Source: Actinopolymorpha pittospori
GTDB lineage: Bacteria; Actinomycetota; Actinomycetes; Propionibacteriales; Actinopolymorphaceae
NCBI RefSeq assembly: GCF_014873875.1
Contig: NZ_JADBEM010000001.1
Span: forward strand, 248,001 to 312,000
Direction of reading: 5' to 3'
Length of the DNA stretch: 64,000 nt
Position 1 is the first letter of the stretch. Each line of letters opens with the position of its first letter. Of the stretch, positions 24,101-33,786 are shown piece by piece. Made by a program: the position numbers and the translations under genes. Below the pieces are notes generated by a model. That model had not been told where the DNA came from. It ran no database searches and saw nothing but the letters and a program-made list of their open reading frames with translations.

Positions 24101-26960
24101 CTACGGAGCCACGGTCAGGGCGAAGAGGTGGAACAGACCGTTGGTCGGCATGGTCAGCGAGGCGACCGTCTTCCCCGCGGGGATGGGTGCACTGAGCAGG
24201 TACACGTCGTAGTGGTTGGTGGGGTTGGCTGGGCCGGTGGTCTTGTTTCGTCCCAGGGACTGTACGACCGGCACGGCGCTACCGGTCGCCTGGCCGCTGT
24301 AGTACCAACTCGGCACGGACAGGTCGGTCGAGGTTGTCGACCCGTCGGTGTAGGTCACGGTGAGGGTGCCGCTGGTTGCTCCCGCGCCTGCGGCGAGCAG
24401 GTCCACCGCCGAGCCCGTGCCGGAGATCTTGATCGTCTGGCCGGATCCCACGACGTTGTCCACCGTGCCGGCGGGCACGTCCGGCATCCTCAGCACCGCC
24501 CCGCTGTACGTGATCGTCGCGCCCGGGGACGCGCCGTTGGACAGGACGGCCCCGTTCAAGCCGGTCGCCGCGTTCAGGGCCTGCTGGTCGAAGGTGTTGC
24601 CGCCGCCGTCGAAGCCGCCGTTCAGGCCGGGCGGGTTCGGCGCCGACTCGTCGGTGATCGCGACGTTGTCCAGTGCCTGCTCGAAGCTGGAGAAGACCGG
24701 AGACACCGGCGTCTGCGGTGCCACGGCGATCGCGAACACGTGGAGCAGGTCAGCGTTGGGCAGCGTGACGGAGGCGACGGACTTGCCCGCGGTGATCGGC
24801 GCGGTCACGTCGTACACGTCATAGGTCAACGTGGGATTCGCGTGACCCTTGAGCGCGTTCTTGCCCAGCGACTGCACGACCGGCACCGCGGGCCCGTGGA
24901 CTGGCCGTGGTAGTACCAGCTCGGTACGGAGATGGTCGCCGAGGAGGACGTGCCGTCGGTGTAGTTGACGGTTACCGTGCCCGAGGTCGCGCCCGCGCCG
25001 CTCGCGAGGAACGCGACGGCGCTGCCCGTACCGCGCAGCGCCACGGTCTGCCCTGACGCGACGACGTTGTCCTTCGTGCCCGGTGCCGCGTCGGGCATCG
25101 TGAACACGGTTCCCTGGTAGTCGACCGTGGCGCCGGCGGACGCGCCGTCGGACAGCTTCGCGCCGCTCACCCCGGTCGCGGCGTCTAGCGACTCCTGGCT
25201 GAAGGTGCCGCCCGCGCCGTCGAAGCCTCCGTTCAGCCCGGCCGGGCTGGTGTCGGAGTCGGCGGTGATGGCGACGTTGTTGAAGGCATCAGACAGGTGC
25301 GTGTAGGGGGTCAGGGACGGGGAGAACTCGGCTCCGCGCACCTGCTGCCTCCGCCCGGAGGACGCCGTTCGCGTCGGCGGGACACGGTAGGTCGCCGTGG
25401 CGTCGATCTCCACGTCGTGCCCGGCCGGGGCGTCGCCCATGGTGAGGGAGAACGTGGCGGTCGCCGAGCCCCCCGGTGCGATCTCGGGGACGGTCACCGG
25501 GGAGGTGGCGGTGACCGTACCGCCGGACGGCGTGGTCACGGACACTTCGACGTCCTTGAGCCACTGGACGCCGTCGTTGGTGAGGGTCACCTTGACCGGT
25601 CCCGTGCTACCGGTGCTGAATCCGGAGCCCCTGACCATGAGGTCGGTGGCGGGCGCGGCCCCTGGTGCCGCCCTGCGCAGCGGTGTCACCCGGTACATCG
25701 TGACCCCGTGCGGCGCCACGTCGGCGGAGATGGTGCCCGCCGACTGGGTGGTCTGCCCCGTCCACAGGTTGCTCAGCGAGTAGGCCGGGGCGTCGATCGA
25801 GAAGCCGGCCTGGGAGGCGGTCAGGCTGGCCCGCTCGTTGGTGTCGCCGCTGTTGGAGAAGAGGACCGAGATGTCGCCGTTCGCGAGCGGCTTCGACCAC
25901 ACTGTGACGTTGCCGTACGTGCCGACCGAGGTGCCCTGCGCGCCGTAGGGGTCCTGGTCGACCGCGATCACGGCCGGGTTGGAGATGGTCTCGGCTTCGG
26001 CGGCGGTCAGGGTCGCCGGGTCGGCGCTGAAGACCAGCGGTGAGGCCAGCTGGGCCGCCATGCTGAACTCTGCCTGCTTCTCGATGGTGCTCGTCGAGTC
26101 CTGCGGCTTCAAGGTCGTGTAGAAGTTCCAGTGTCCCGGCCCGGCGTACTGGGCCGACTCTGCGCTGCCGTCCTGCGGGGAGTACCAGAGGTTGCCGATC
26201 TGGCTGGCCCAGGACAGGACGGTCGGGAGGTCGGTGGCGTAGGCGGGCGCGGACTCGAAGTAGACGATGGGTCGACCGGTGGCCTTCAGGGCTTCACTCA
26301 TCTGGGTGTAGGCCGTCTGGAGCACCTGGTCGGAGGTCTGCCCGTCCATCGAGGGCATGTTGCAGCCGTCAAGCTTGAGGAGGTCGACGCCCCACGAGGC
26401 GAACGTGTCGGCGTCCTGTTCGAAGTGGCCCCAGCTGCTGGGGTAGCCGGCGCAGGTCTTGGTGCCGGCGTCGGCGTAGATCCCGAACTTCAGCCCGCGC
26501 TCGTGGAGGTAGTCGCCGAGCCACTTCATTCCGTTCGGGAACTTGGTGGCGTCTGCCACGAGGTTGCCGTCGGCGTCGCGCTCGGCCGCCGACCAGCAGT
26601 CGTCGATGTTGATGGAGTTGTAGCCCGCGGCGGCGAGCCCTGTGTCGACCAGGGTGTTCGCGGCGTCGACGAAGGTCTGCTGGGAGATGTCGCAGCCGGT
26701 CACTGCCCAGCTGTTGAAGATCATCGGCGGCGTGAGCGCCAGGCCGTTCTCAGAAGGTGCGTCGTTGGGCTTGGGCAGCCAAGTGTCGGCCGGGCTGCCC
26801 CAGCCTGCCTCCGCGGGCTTGGGCGGCGACGCTTGCGCCGCGTTCGCCGGCAAACCGGTCGTGAGTGCGACGGCGAGGGTGAGGGCCGGGACTGACCAGC
26901 GCCGCAGCGCCGAACGGCGACGAGCAACTTGGGACGTGCTTCAGAACATGCAGACCTCAT
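24101..26960 (-). pseudogene. Secreted GH27 alpha-galactosidase with NEW3 and duplicated C-terminal modules, frameshifted
   Basis: The catalytic domain is near-complete: PPMIFNSWAVTGCDISQQTF, YNSINIDDCW, LKFGIYADAGTKTCAGYP and VDLLKLDGCN, whose Asp is the family nucleophile. A NEW3-like domain follows (SGFSTGSTGPVKVTLTNDG). Then comes a ~160-residue module twice, each with GLNGGFDG, SVPSWYY and VPVVQSLG blocks. A single-base deletion near 24893 splits the first module. A second shift near 26905 separates the N-terminal codons at ATG 26960 from the signal peptide ALTLAVALTTGLPANAAQA. It would release alpha-linked galactose outside the cell. Two indels mean pseudogene or sequencing errors. Confidence 0.8.
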
Positions 26961-27308
26961 CACTTGAACTTCCGCCGGGAAGGCGGTAACAGCTCAGGCT
27001 TGTGGGCACCAGTTGCGGCAGGTGAAAGGCGGGGCGAACGCGAACTGAACCGGACATTGCCTGCAAGATCAAGTTCCCGAGCACACCGTAGCGCCTTCAG
27101 CGGCGGCATGATCCGACGGACGAGGGGACGTCCGACTCCGAGCACACGCGGACGTACGGGGGTGCTGCGCATCGCCGCTGCGGACTACACCGACATGCAG
27201 CAGGCGGGGACAGCGTGGCTTGGCCTCCCGCAGGCGTAGGTGTCAGGGCTCGGCTGCGAGCGGCCTCGCGCGGCTTGTGCGCCGCGGGTTGTCCCCGTTG
27301 CGGGATCG
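26961..27308. other. Intergenic region
   Basis: No gene, hairpin or operator was recognised between the alpha-galactosidase start and the DUF6069 gene end. Confidence 0.3.
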
Positions 27309-27766
27309 TCAATCGGTCCGGGTGCGGAGGCTCCGCGCCAGGGTGGGGATCATCACCGCCGCAGGGACGAGGTGGAGCACGACGAGGGCGGTGGTGGTGG
27401 CGGTGTTTGCCCCGGAGAGGAGGGGCGGGACCAACGAGATCGCGGTCAGTGGCACTACCGTCCACACGAATCGCTCGGCGGGAAGCGAGCGCTCGAACGA
27501 AGAAGAGCGACGGCGATGACGATGCCCACGACCGAGAAGAAGTCGGTCACCACGGCGAATCCCAACAACGGGATCGTCTCACCAGCATCGGGGACCTCGA
27601 AGTCGACGCCCACGGCCTGGGCAAGCGCAGCGGCGAGAGTGGTGGCCACCATCGCTGCGAGCGTGGCGATGAAGCCGGTGCCGGCGAGCCCGCGGAGTCG
27701 GTGGCTGTGGCTGGTCTGGCCCGATGCCGGGCCTGCGACGACCCCGGTGCCATTCATGTTGTTCAT
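27309..27766 (-). pseudogene. DUF6069 membrane protein, frameshifted
   Basis: ATG 27766 follows GGAGG. The first frame has a transmembrane stretch GFIATLAAMVATTLAAALAQ, then FAVVTDFFSVVGIVIAVALL. The second half resumes in another frame from about 27480: ERFVWTVVPLTAISLVPPLL and TALVVLHLVPAAVMIPTLAR, ending at TGA 27309. This four-helix layout fits DUF6069. One indel near 27485 breaks it. The function of the family is unknown. Confidence 0.65.
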
Positions 27767-28060
27767 GTCGTTCCTCCACCATTCGGTAACTGGCGTACGG
27801 GGTGTGGTGACTGGCATGTGACGGTCTTGGCTCTGTGGGGTGACGATGCGCACCCTCGCCGTACGACGGCCGAGGTTGTGCAGGGCGCGGACGCTGGTGC
27901 CGCGGATCCAGAACCCAGCGTCGCGTCCGAGGACCGGCCCGGGCTCGCCGTCGCGCAGCTCCAGCTGCATCCGCCCGCGGGTGACGACGCCGAACGCGTC
28001 GCGCCACTCCGCAGCGACCACCGCGACACGCGCGCCACCGCGCAGTACGAGCGTCCACAC
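27767..28060 (-). CDS. Cupin-like small protein, in frame with DUF6069
   Basis: The frame opens at GTG 28060, 5 bases after the sigma-factor stop, and reads without a stop into the DUF6069 start codon. About 70 residues look like a cupin barrel: GVVTRGRMQLELRDGEPG, then AGFWIRGTSVRALHNLGRRT. The lack of a stop before DUF6069 means either a genuine fusion or loss of the stop through an indel. It belongs to the sigma-factor operon by position. The assignment to cupins is tentative. Confidence 0.45.
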
Positions 28061-28065
28061 CGGGA

Positions 28066-29064
28066 CTACTCCGTGCCGTCCGCCTCCAGGCGCTCCGGTA
28101 GCCCGAGCCGCGGGAACTGGTCGTCGTGGAACGTGACGATCTCGGTGATCGCCCCGCCGGTGACGCGCAGGACGTCGATCGTCAGCGGCAGGTACGCGCC
28201 CTCACGCTTCCGCCACTGGTAGAAGGCGACGGCAGGCTGCCGGTTCACGGAGGTGGGGAGGGCGCGCAGGTTCTTCGTGCCCTCGAAGCCGCTCTCGACC
28301 CAGTCGTTCACCACCGTGTCGCGGCCGACGTACAGGCCCGGCGTGGGCGGCATCGAGCAGCGGACGTCCTCCCGCAGCAGTGCGGCGAGCCCGTCGACGT
28401 CCGTGGCCACGCTGGCGTCGGTATAGCGGCGCACCAGCTCGCGCGTCCCGGCGTCCTCCTCGCCGCCGGTCCAGTCCTGCCGCTCGGCGGGCAGGTGCTC
28501 CCGCATGCGGGCGCGGGCCCGCTGCAGCGCGCTGTTCACCGAGTTGACGGAGTCCCCGAGGAGCTCCGCGACGTCCTTCGCCGGCCAGCCGAGCACGTCA
28601 TGCAGGATCAGCACGGCCCGCGGGCGCGGCGCGAGGTGCTGGACTGCGACCAGGTACGCCAGCTCGATCGTCTCCCGCGCGACGGCGACAGTCTCCGGCT
28701 CGTCCGCGTCGCCCGCGGGCAGCTCGTCGAGCAGCCGGTCCGGGTATGGCTGCAGCCACAGCACCTCGCCGTCGGTCGCAGGCTCCGGGCGGCACTTGGC
28801 GAGCAGGTCTAGGCAGGCGTTGGTGGCGATCCGGTACAGCCAGGCCCGGAACGTCGACCGCCCCTCGAAGGTCTCCCGCCGCCGCCAGGCACGGAGGAAC
28901 GTCTCCTGCACGGTGTCCTCGGTGTCCTCGAACGACCCGAGCATCTGGTAGCAGTGCACGTGCAGCTCCCGCCGGTGTCGCTCCGCCAGCCCCGAGAACG
29001 CCGGCTCGTCGACCTCGCCCAGACCGCTGACGCCCTGCTCCTCCAGCCGCGTGTCCGCACTCAT
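28066..29064 (-). CDS. ECF sigma factor with SnoaL-like C-terminal domain
   Basis: This 332-residue protein starts at ATG 29064, preceded by GGAAGGA. Region 2 reads LHVHCYQMLGSFEDTEDTVQ and FRAWLYRIATNACLD; region 4 reads PRPRAVLILHDVLGWPAKDV. The last ~120 residues form a SnoaL-like fold (RYTDASVATDVDGLAALLRE, then VTFHDDQFPRLGLPE). ECF sigma factors of this architecture (SigJ/SigG-like) usually lack a classical anti-sigma factor and may be controlled through the C-terminal domain. The gene is followed by the cupin-like and DUF6069 frames, probably its operon partners. Confidence 0.9.
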   Translation of the reverse strand: MSADTRLEEQGVSGLGEVDEPAFSGLAERHRRELHVHCYQMLGSFEDTEDTVQETFLRAWRRRETFEGRSTFRAWLYRIATNACLDLLAKCRPEPATDGEVLWLQPYPDRLLDELPAGDADEPETVAVARETIELAYLVAVQHLAPRPRAVLILHDVLGWPAKDVAELLGDSVNSVNSALQRARARMREHLPAERQDWTGGEEDAGTRELVRRYTDASVATDVDGLAALLREDVRCSMPPTPGLYVGRDTVVNDWVESGFEGTKNLRALPTSVNRQPAVAFYQWRKREGAYLPLTIDVLRVTGGAITEIVTFHDDQFPRLGLPERLEADGTE

Positions 29065-29280
29065 CACTTCATCCTTCCGTCTCGTCGTGTCCCGTCGTAG
29101 GTGTGACGGGTGCGGGCGCGAGAACTCATCATTTCGGTCAGTTGGATGGCTGATCCAGTGAGCGTTTCTCATCTTTGGTGGGTCGGGTTGTCGGCGTGGG
29201 TGGAGAACGAGGATGGCCTTACCGTGCTGGCACGCCGGTGTTCGTGTGTTGACTAGGCGAGTTGGGGTGTAACGCTCGAG

Positions 29281-29970
29281 TCATTCGCCTGCGCGCCGGT
29301 GCGGGTCGGTGGATTGTGCGATCCGGTAGCCGACTCCGGGCGTCGTGGCGATGGCTGGCGGGCCGCCGAGCTTGCGTCGCAACCGGCCCACGGTGACCGT
29401 GACCGTGTTGGTGAAGCGATCGGCGTTCTCGTCCCAAACCTGCTCGAGCAGAGCCTCGGCGCTCAGGAAGCCCGGGCTCGCCCGCAGCAGCGCCTCCAGC
29501 ACGGCGAACTCCTTCACCGACAGGTTGAGGTGCCGCCCGTCGCGGACGGCGGTCCGCCGTACCGGGTCCAGCTCGATCCCGGCCGCGCGCAGCGTTCGGG
29601 GCCGCGCGTCCGGTTTGCGGCGGGCCAGCGCCTGGATGCGCAGGATCAGCTCCGGGAAGTGGAAGGGCTTGGCGAGATAGTCGTCCGCGCCCAGGGTCAG
29701 CCCGCTGACCCGGTCGCCGGGGGCGCTCGCCGCGGTCAGCATCAGCACCATGGGCCGGACGCCGCGCTCGGTGATCATCTGGCAGAGCGTGTCGCCGTGC
29801 AGGCCGGGCAGGTCCCGGTCCAAAACCATCACGTCGTAGGCTGTGAGGTCGAGTTTCGCGCAGGCGGCCGGCCCGTCGTGCGCGAGGTCGACGGCCATCC
29901 CCTGGTCGCGTAGCCCTTCGGCGACGACCTCGGCGAGGGCGTGATCGTCTTCGACGACGAGGATCCTCAT
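29281..29970 (-). CDS. OmpR-family response regulator
   Basis: This 229-residue protein starts at ATG 29970, overlapping the histidine-kinase stop. The receiver domain begins MRILVVEDDHALAEVVAEGL, with phospho-acceptor D51 in VMVLDRDLPG and the switch Thr and Lys in LMLTAAS and YLAKPF. The C-terminal winged helix has LSVKEFAVLEALLRASPG and TNTVTVTVGRLRRKLGG. It binds DNA when phosphorylated by the adjacent kinase. The target genes are unknown; the divergent membrane-protein gene at 31201 is a candidate. Confidence 0.93.
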   Translation of the reverse strand: MRILVVEDDHALAEVVAEGLRDQGMAVDLAHDGPAACAKLDLTAYDVMVLDRDLPGLHGDTLCQMITERGVRPMVLMLTAASAPGDRVSGLTLGADDYLAKPFHFPELILRIQALARRKPDARPRTLRAAGIELDPVRRTAVRDGRHLNLSVKEFAVLEALLRASPGFLSAEALLEQVWDENADRFTNTVTVTVGRLRRKLGGPPAIATTPGVGYRIAQSTDPHRRAGE

Positions 29971-31115
29971 ACCGTCACCGGCATCTTCGCGGCCGGGAGC
30001 GTGATCGACACGCGCAGGCCACCTTCGAGCAAGGGACGCAGGGCGAGTCGGCCACCGTGGGCGGCGACAACGGCGGCCACGATGGACAGGCCCAGTCCGG
30101 AGGAGCCGACACGCTCGCTACCGAGCCGCTCGAAGGGCTGCGTCAGCCGGTCGACCTCCCGCTGGTCGAGGACTTCTCCGCCGGTCTCGACGACCAGCAC
30201 CGCCTCCTCCTCGCCTGCCGAGCCGGTGATCCGGATCCATCCGCCGTTCTCGTTGTGGGTCACGGCGTTGTCGACGACGTTGCCTACCAGCCGTGCCAGC
30301 AGTGCCGGGCTGCCCTGGGTCGCGGTTCCCGCCGGCACGTCCACGGTGAGGCTCAGTCCCTTTGTCTGCATGTCGGTGGACCTTTCCTGCAGTGCCACGC
30401 TGATGAAGTCGCCGAGGTCGACCGGGGTGGCGTCGGCCAGGGCGCCGTGTTGCGCCCGGGCCAGCACGAGGAACCCGTCCAGCAGGTGATCGACCCGGTC
30501 CAGCTGGGTACGCAGACGGTCCGCGAGCGCCACCGTCGAGGCGGCCGGGTCGGGCTTGGCGACTGCGACGTCAAGCGATGCCCGCATGGTCGCGAGCGGT
30601 GTGCGCAGCTCGTGGGAAGCGTTGGCGACAAAGCGGCGCTGCGCGGCGAAGGACGCCTCGAGGCGTTCGAGCAGCTCGTCGATGGTGTCGGCGAGGTCCT
30701 TCACCTCATCGGCCGGGCCGGTGACGGCCAGCCGCCGATCGAGGCTGTCGGCGGAGACGCGCCGCGTGGCGCTCGTGATGAGCCGCAGGGGCCGCAGGAC
30801 GCGCTGAGCCAGCATCCGGCCGAGCAGCAGCGAGACAACCGCCATGACGATCAGCGACACCAGCGAGCCGGCCAGGAGCTGGCGTGACTGCTGCCCGGTC
30901 ACCGCGGCCAGCTGGTCCTCCAACTGCGCGATGCGTTGCTGCGCCACGGCGAGGCTGCCCTGGGCGGAGGGATGCGGGGCTGGTTCGACGCTACTCAGGC
31001 TGCCGCCGGAGAGCAGAAAAGTCAGGCCCAGCAGCCCGATGCCGGACAGGAGGAAGACGACGGCATACAAGATTGTGAACCGCACGCCCACGGTCCCGCT
31101 GCGCAGCCTGGTCAT
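29967..31115 (-). CDS. Two-component sensor histidine kinase
   Basis: This 382-residue protein starts at ATG 31115. It has two transmembrane helices (about residues 12-33 and 82-102) around an extracellular segment with a coiled-coil-like stretch (AVAQQRIAQLEDQLAAV). A HAMP domain follows, then the phospho-acceptor box RRFVANASHELRTPLATMRA. The ATPase domain has NVVDNAVTHNE and GSSGLGLSIVAAVVAAHGG. The stop overlaps the response-regulator start, so the pair is co-translated. The extracellular stimulus is unknown. Confidence 0.93.
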   Translation of the reverse strand: MTRLRSGTVGVRFTILYAVVFLLSGIGLLGLTFLLSGGSLSSVEPAPHPSAQGSLAVAQQRIAQLEDQLAAVTGQQSRQLLAGSLVSLIVMAVVSLLLGRMLAQRVLRPLRLITSATRRVSADSLDRRLAVTGPADEVKDLADTIDELLERLEASFAAQRRFVANASHELRTPLATMRASLDVAVAKPDPAASTVALADRLRTQLDRVDHLLDGFLVLARAQHGALADATPVDLGDFISVALQERSTDMQTKGLSLTVDVPAGTATQGSPALLARLVGNVVDNAVTHNENGGWIRITGSAGEEEAVLVVETGGEVLDQREVDRLTQPFERLGSERVGSSGLGLSIVAAVVAAHGGRLALRPLLEGGLRVSITLPAAKMPVTV

Positions 31116-31200
31116 GCCTCAGCATGCCCTGGGAGACCTAACAACAGCATGACAAAGCCAGTTCGGGCGGTGTGAGGTGTCGATCTGTAGAACCGAGGGC

Positions 31201-32772
31201 ATGTCGACGACCGAACTCCTGCGGCGGGAATGGACCGCGTTCCGCCGCCCGGGCCGCCTGATCGCCCTGGCCGCCGCAGCCCTCACCGTCGTCGCGGTGG
31301 GCCTGCTGGTCGCCTTCGGCATCCGCTCGTCCTGCGACGGTCCCTGCCCGACCACTCCGGTCGCCGGCGACGGCTCCGCCGTCAGTGACACGCTCTGGTT
31401 CCTGCATCGCGACCTTGGCCGTGAGGCCAGCATCACCGTCCGGATGACCTCGATGACCGGGACGATCACCTATCCCCCGCCGAACCACGATCAGATCGTT
31501 CCCGGCCTGGTGCCGTGGGCGAAGGCCGGGGTCATCGTCAAGGACGGCATGCGGCAGGGCTCGCAGTACGCGGCCCTCATGATGACTGGCAGCCACGGCG
31601 TGCGTTTCCAGTACGACTACAAGCACGACGTCGCTGGAAGCGCGGGCGGCGTCTCGGAGCGGTCCCCGCGCTGGCTGCGCCTGACCCGCTCAGGCGACAC
31701 CATCACCGGAGCCGAGTCGGGCGACGGCAAGCAGTGGCACACGGTCGCCACGGCGACGCTCGACGGTCTGCCGGACACTGCACAGGTCGGCGTCTTCGCC
31801 ACTTCCCCCGGCGACCTCACGCTCCGCAGGATCGGCCTTGGCGGCACGATCGAGGAGGTCCGGTTCACTCAGGCTGTCGGTGTCTTCGACAACGTCGCTG
31901 TCGAGGGCGGCGTCACCGGCACGTGGGACAGCGATTCGGTCGGCCAGATGAACCACACCGACTGGGAGAAGTACCACAACGCGTCGGGAGCCGTGGAGAG
32001 GGACGGCGTCCTCACGGTCAGCGGTACCGGCGACGTCGGGCCGGTGAGCGAGGAGGGCGCGCGCACCGTCGAGAACATTCTGTTCGGCCTGACGGTCGAG
32101 CTGATCATCGTGCTCATCGTCGCGGCCCGTTACGGTGCCCGCACGGCTCACGAGAGGGCCGCTCGGCGGGTGATCGCTGCCCGGGCGGCCGTCGTCGGGG
32201 CGGCCACGTTCGTCACAGGTCTGGTCGCCGTCGGGCTCGTCCTCCCGGTAGGCGTCGCGATCCTGAAGGGCAACGGCATCCCGGTGCAGCCGATGCCGGC
32301 GTTGACGGGCGCTCGGGTGATCGTCGGTGTCGCGGCGGTGCTCGCACTCTGCGCCGTCTTCCTCTACGGGCTCGGGGTGTGGCTGCGTCGTGGCTGGGCA
32401 GCGATCCTCATCGGAGTGTCGCTGGTCGTGCTGCCCTACGCCGTCACGGTGGTCCCGCTGCTGCCCGACGCGGTCTCGGATTGGCTGCTGCGGCTGACCC
32501 CGGCCGCCGGCTTCGCCGTCAGGCAGACGATGGTGGAGTATCCACAGGTGAGGGCGCACTACGTGCCGGCCGCCGGCTACTTCCCGCTTCCCTGGTGGGC
32601 CGGGCTCGCCCTGCTCTGCACATACACGGTCGTCGCCGTGCGCATGGCACTCGGCCGGAAACCCGCAGCTCGGCCCGGCGTTTGGGGTCGGTGCGCTGGC
32701 CGTCAGTTCGGGTTGTCGAAGCGTGCGCCGCTCACTGGCAGGCGTGGCTCGGCGGCGGTTATGGAGGAGTGA
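31201..32772 (+). CDS. Multi-pass membrane protein, ABC-2-permease-like, with altered C-terminus
   Basis: I take ATG 31201 as the start rather than the GTG at 31177. A first membrane helix (about residues 20-45) is followed by a large extracytoplasmic region with a beta-rich DUF1349/laminin-like appearance (SPRWLRLTRSGDTITGAESG). Then come about six helices (LTVELIIVLIVAARYG onward). Native similarity seems to stop near VVAVRMALGRKP. The last ~30 residues run antisense through the end of the AraC gene, so the original C-terminus may be lost through an indel near 32670. It is divergent from the two-component system and may be its target. Confidence 0.6.
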   Translation: MSTTELLRREWTAFRRPGRLIALAAAALTVVAVGLLVAFGIRSSCDGPCPTTPVAGDGSAVSDTLWFLHRDLGREASITVRMTSMTGTITYPPPNHDQIVPGLVPWAKAGVIVKDGMRQGSQYAALMMTGSHGVRFQYDYKHDVAGSAGGVSERSPRWLRLTRSGDTITGAESGDGKQWHTVATATLDGLPDTAQVGVFATSPGDLTLRRIGLGGTIEEVRFTQAVGVFDNVAVEGGVTGTWDSDSVGQMNHTDWEKYHNASGAVERDGVLTVSGTGDVGPVSEEGARTVENILFGLTVELIIVLIVAARYGARTAHERAARRVIAARAAVVGAATFVTGLVAVGLVLPVGVAILKGNGIPVQPMPALTGARVIVGVAAVLALCAVFLYGLGVWLRRGWAAILIGVSLVVLPYAVTVVPLLPDAVSDWLLRLTPAAGFAVRQTMVEYPQVRAHYVPAAGYFPLPWWAGLALLCTYTVVAVRMALGRKPAARPGVWGRCAGRQFGLSKRAPLTGRRGSAAVMEE

Positions 32773-33655
32773 TGTCGGGTGGCACCGGTGAGTGCGCGGC
32801 TTCTGTAGGCGGAGGGGCTGAGTCCGTAGGCGGTCTTGAACCGCCGGGCGAAGTATCCCGCGTCGTCCCAGCCGACTCGTACACCGATGTGGCTGATCGG
32901 AGCGTCGGTTTGCACCAGCAGCCTGGCTGCGGCCTGTCCTCGTAGCCGATTGAGGTAGGCGATGGGCGGTACTCCCAGATCGCGCTGGAACAACCGAACG
33001 AGGTGGTTCGCTCGGTCGCGGTCGCGGCGGCGAGGTCCGCGAGGGTCCAGGTGCGTGCTGGTTCGTTTTCCATCAGATGTGCCGCTCGAGACACCGCGGG
33101 ATGGAGTCGGGCGATCGAGCGAGGGTGTATCGAGTGGTCGGGTGCCCAGGAACGGCTGAGGATGTCGAGGTAGATCAGTAGGTGGCCGACGACCTGGATG
33201 CGTGAGCGCCGTGAGCGCGTCATGTCGCTCATGCTGTGCAGTTCGGCGATCGCCAGGCTCAGGTCGTAGGCGCTCAGTTGGATGCGCTGCGGCAGCGGCA
33301 GGCTCGAGGTGTGCACCGTTTCCATCAGCGGCAGTTCCGCGTCCAGGAACGACAGGGTGCTGTCGATGAGCTCTGGAGCGATGAAGCTGTCGAAGACCAC
33401 GAGGTCTTCGCACTGGGCGTAGGCGTGCCACTGGTTCGGGGGAATCACGATGGCGCTTCCCGGCTGAATGGGCTGGTCACCGTCACATGCGATGTGAAGT
33501 CCGTGGCCCTGGGTGACGAGCGCGATCTCGAAGAAGTCGTGGTCATGGGCGGCGACGTCAGCGCTGAGTCGGTGGCGGTCCGCCCAGACCGGTAGGCCGT
33601 CGGGGTTGAACACCGCTGCCCGCTCGTAGCGCGGCCTCGATCGGCGGCGTGCCAA
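32703..33655 (-). pseudogene. AraC-family transcription regulator, frameshifted in the DNA-binding domain
   Basis: The N-terminal sensor domain is in frame from about 33655 (TTG; the start is uncertain): DHDFFEIALVTQGHGLHI and GSAIVIPPNQWHAYAQC, a cupin-type arabinose-binding fold. The first helix-turn-helix begins TWTLADLAAAT, then the frame breaks near 33025. The other frame continues DRANHLVRLFQRDLGVPPIA and YFARRFKTAYGLSPSAYR, the AraC signature. One base restores the protein. It is divergent from the GH99-like gene, which it presumably regulated. Confidence 0.75.
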
Positions 33656-33786
33656 TTTCGTCCTACCTTCGCCTACTCAGCGTCGGGTTGGGTCAACTTC
33701 TCGACCAATATCATCACAGTCATGACTGAGCAACGGTACTTGTTCGTCGACCGAAGGGGCACTTCGCACGGACGGACGTGCGGCGC

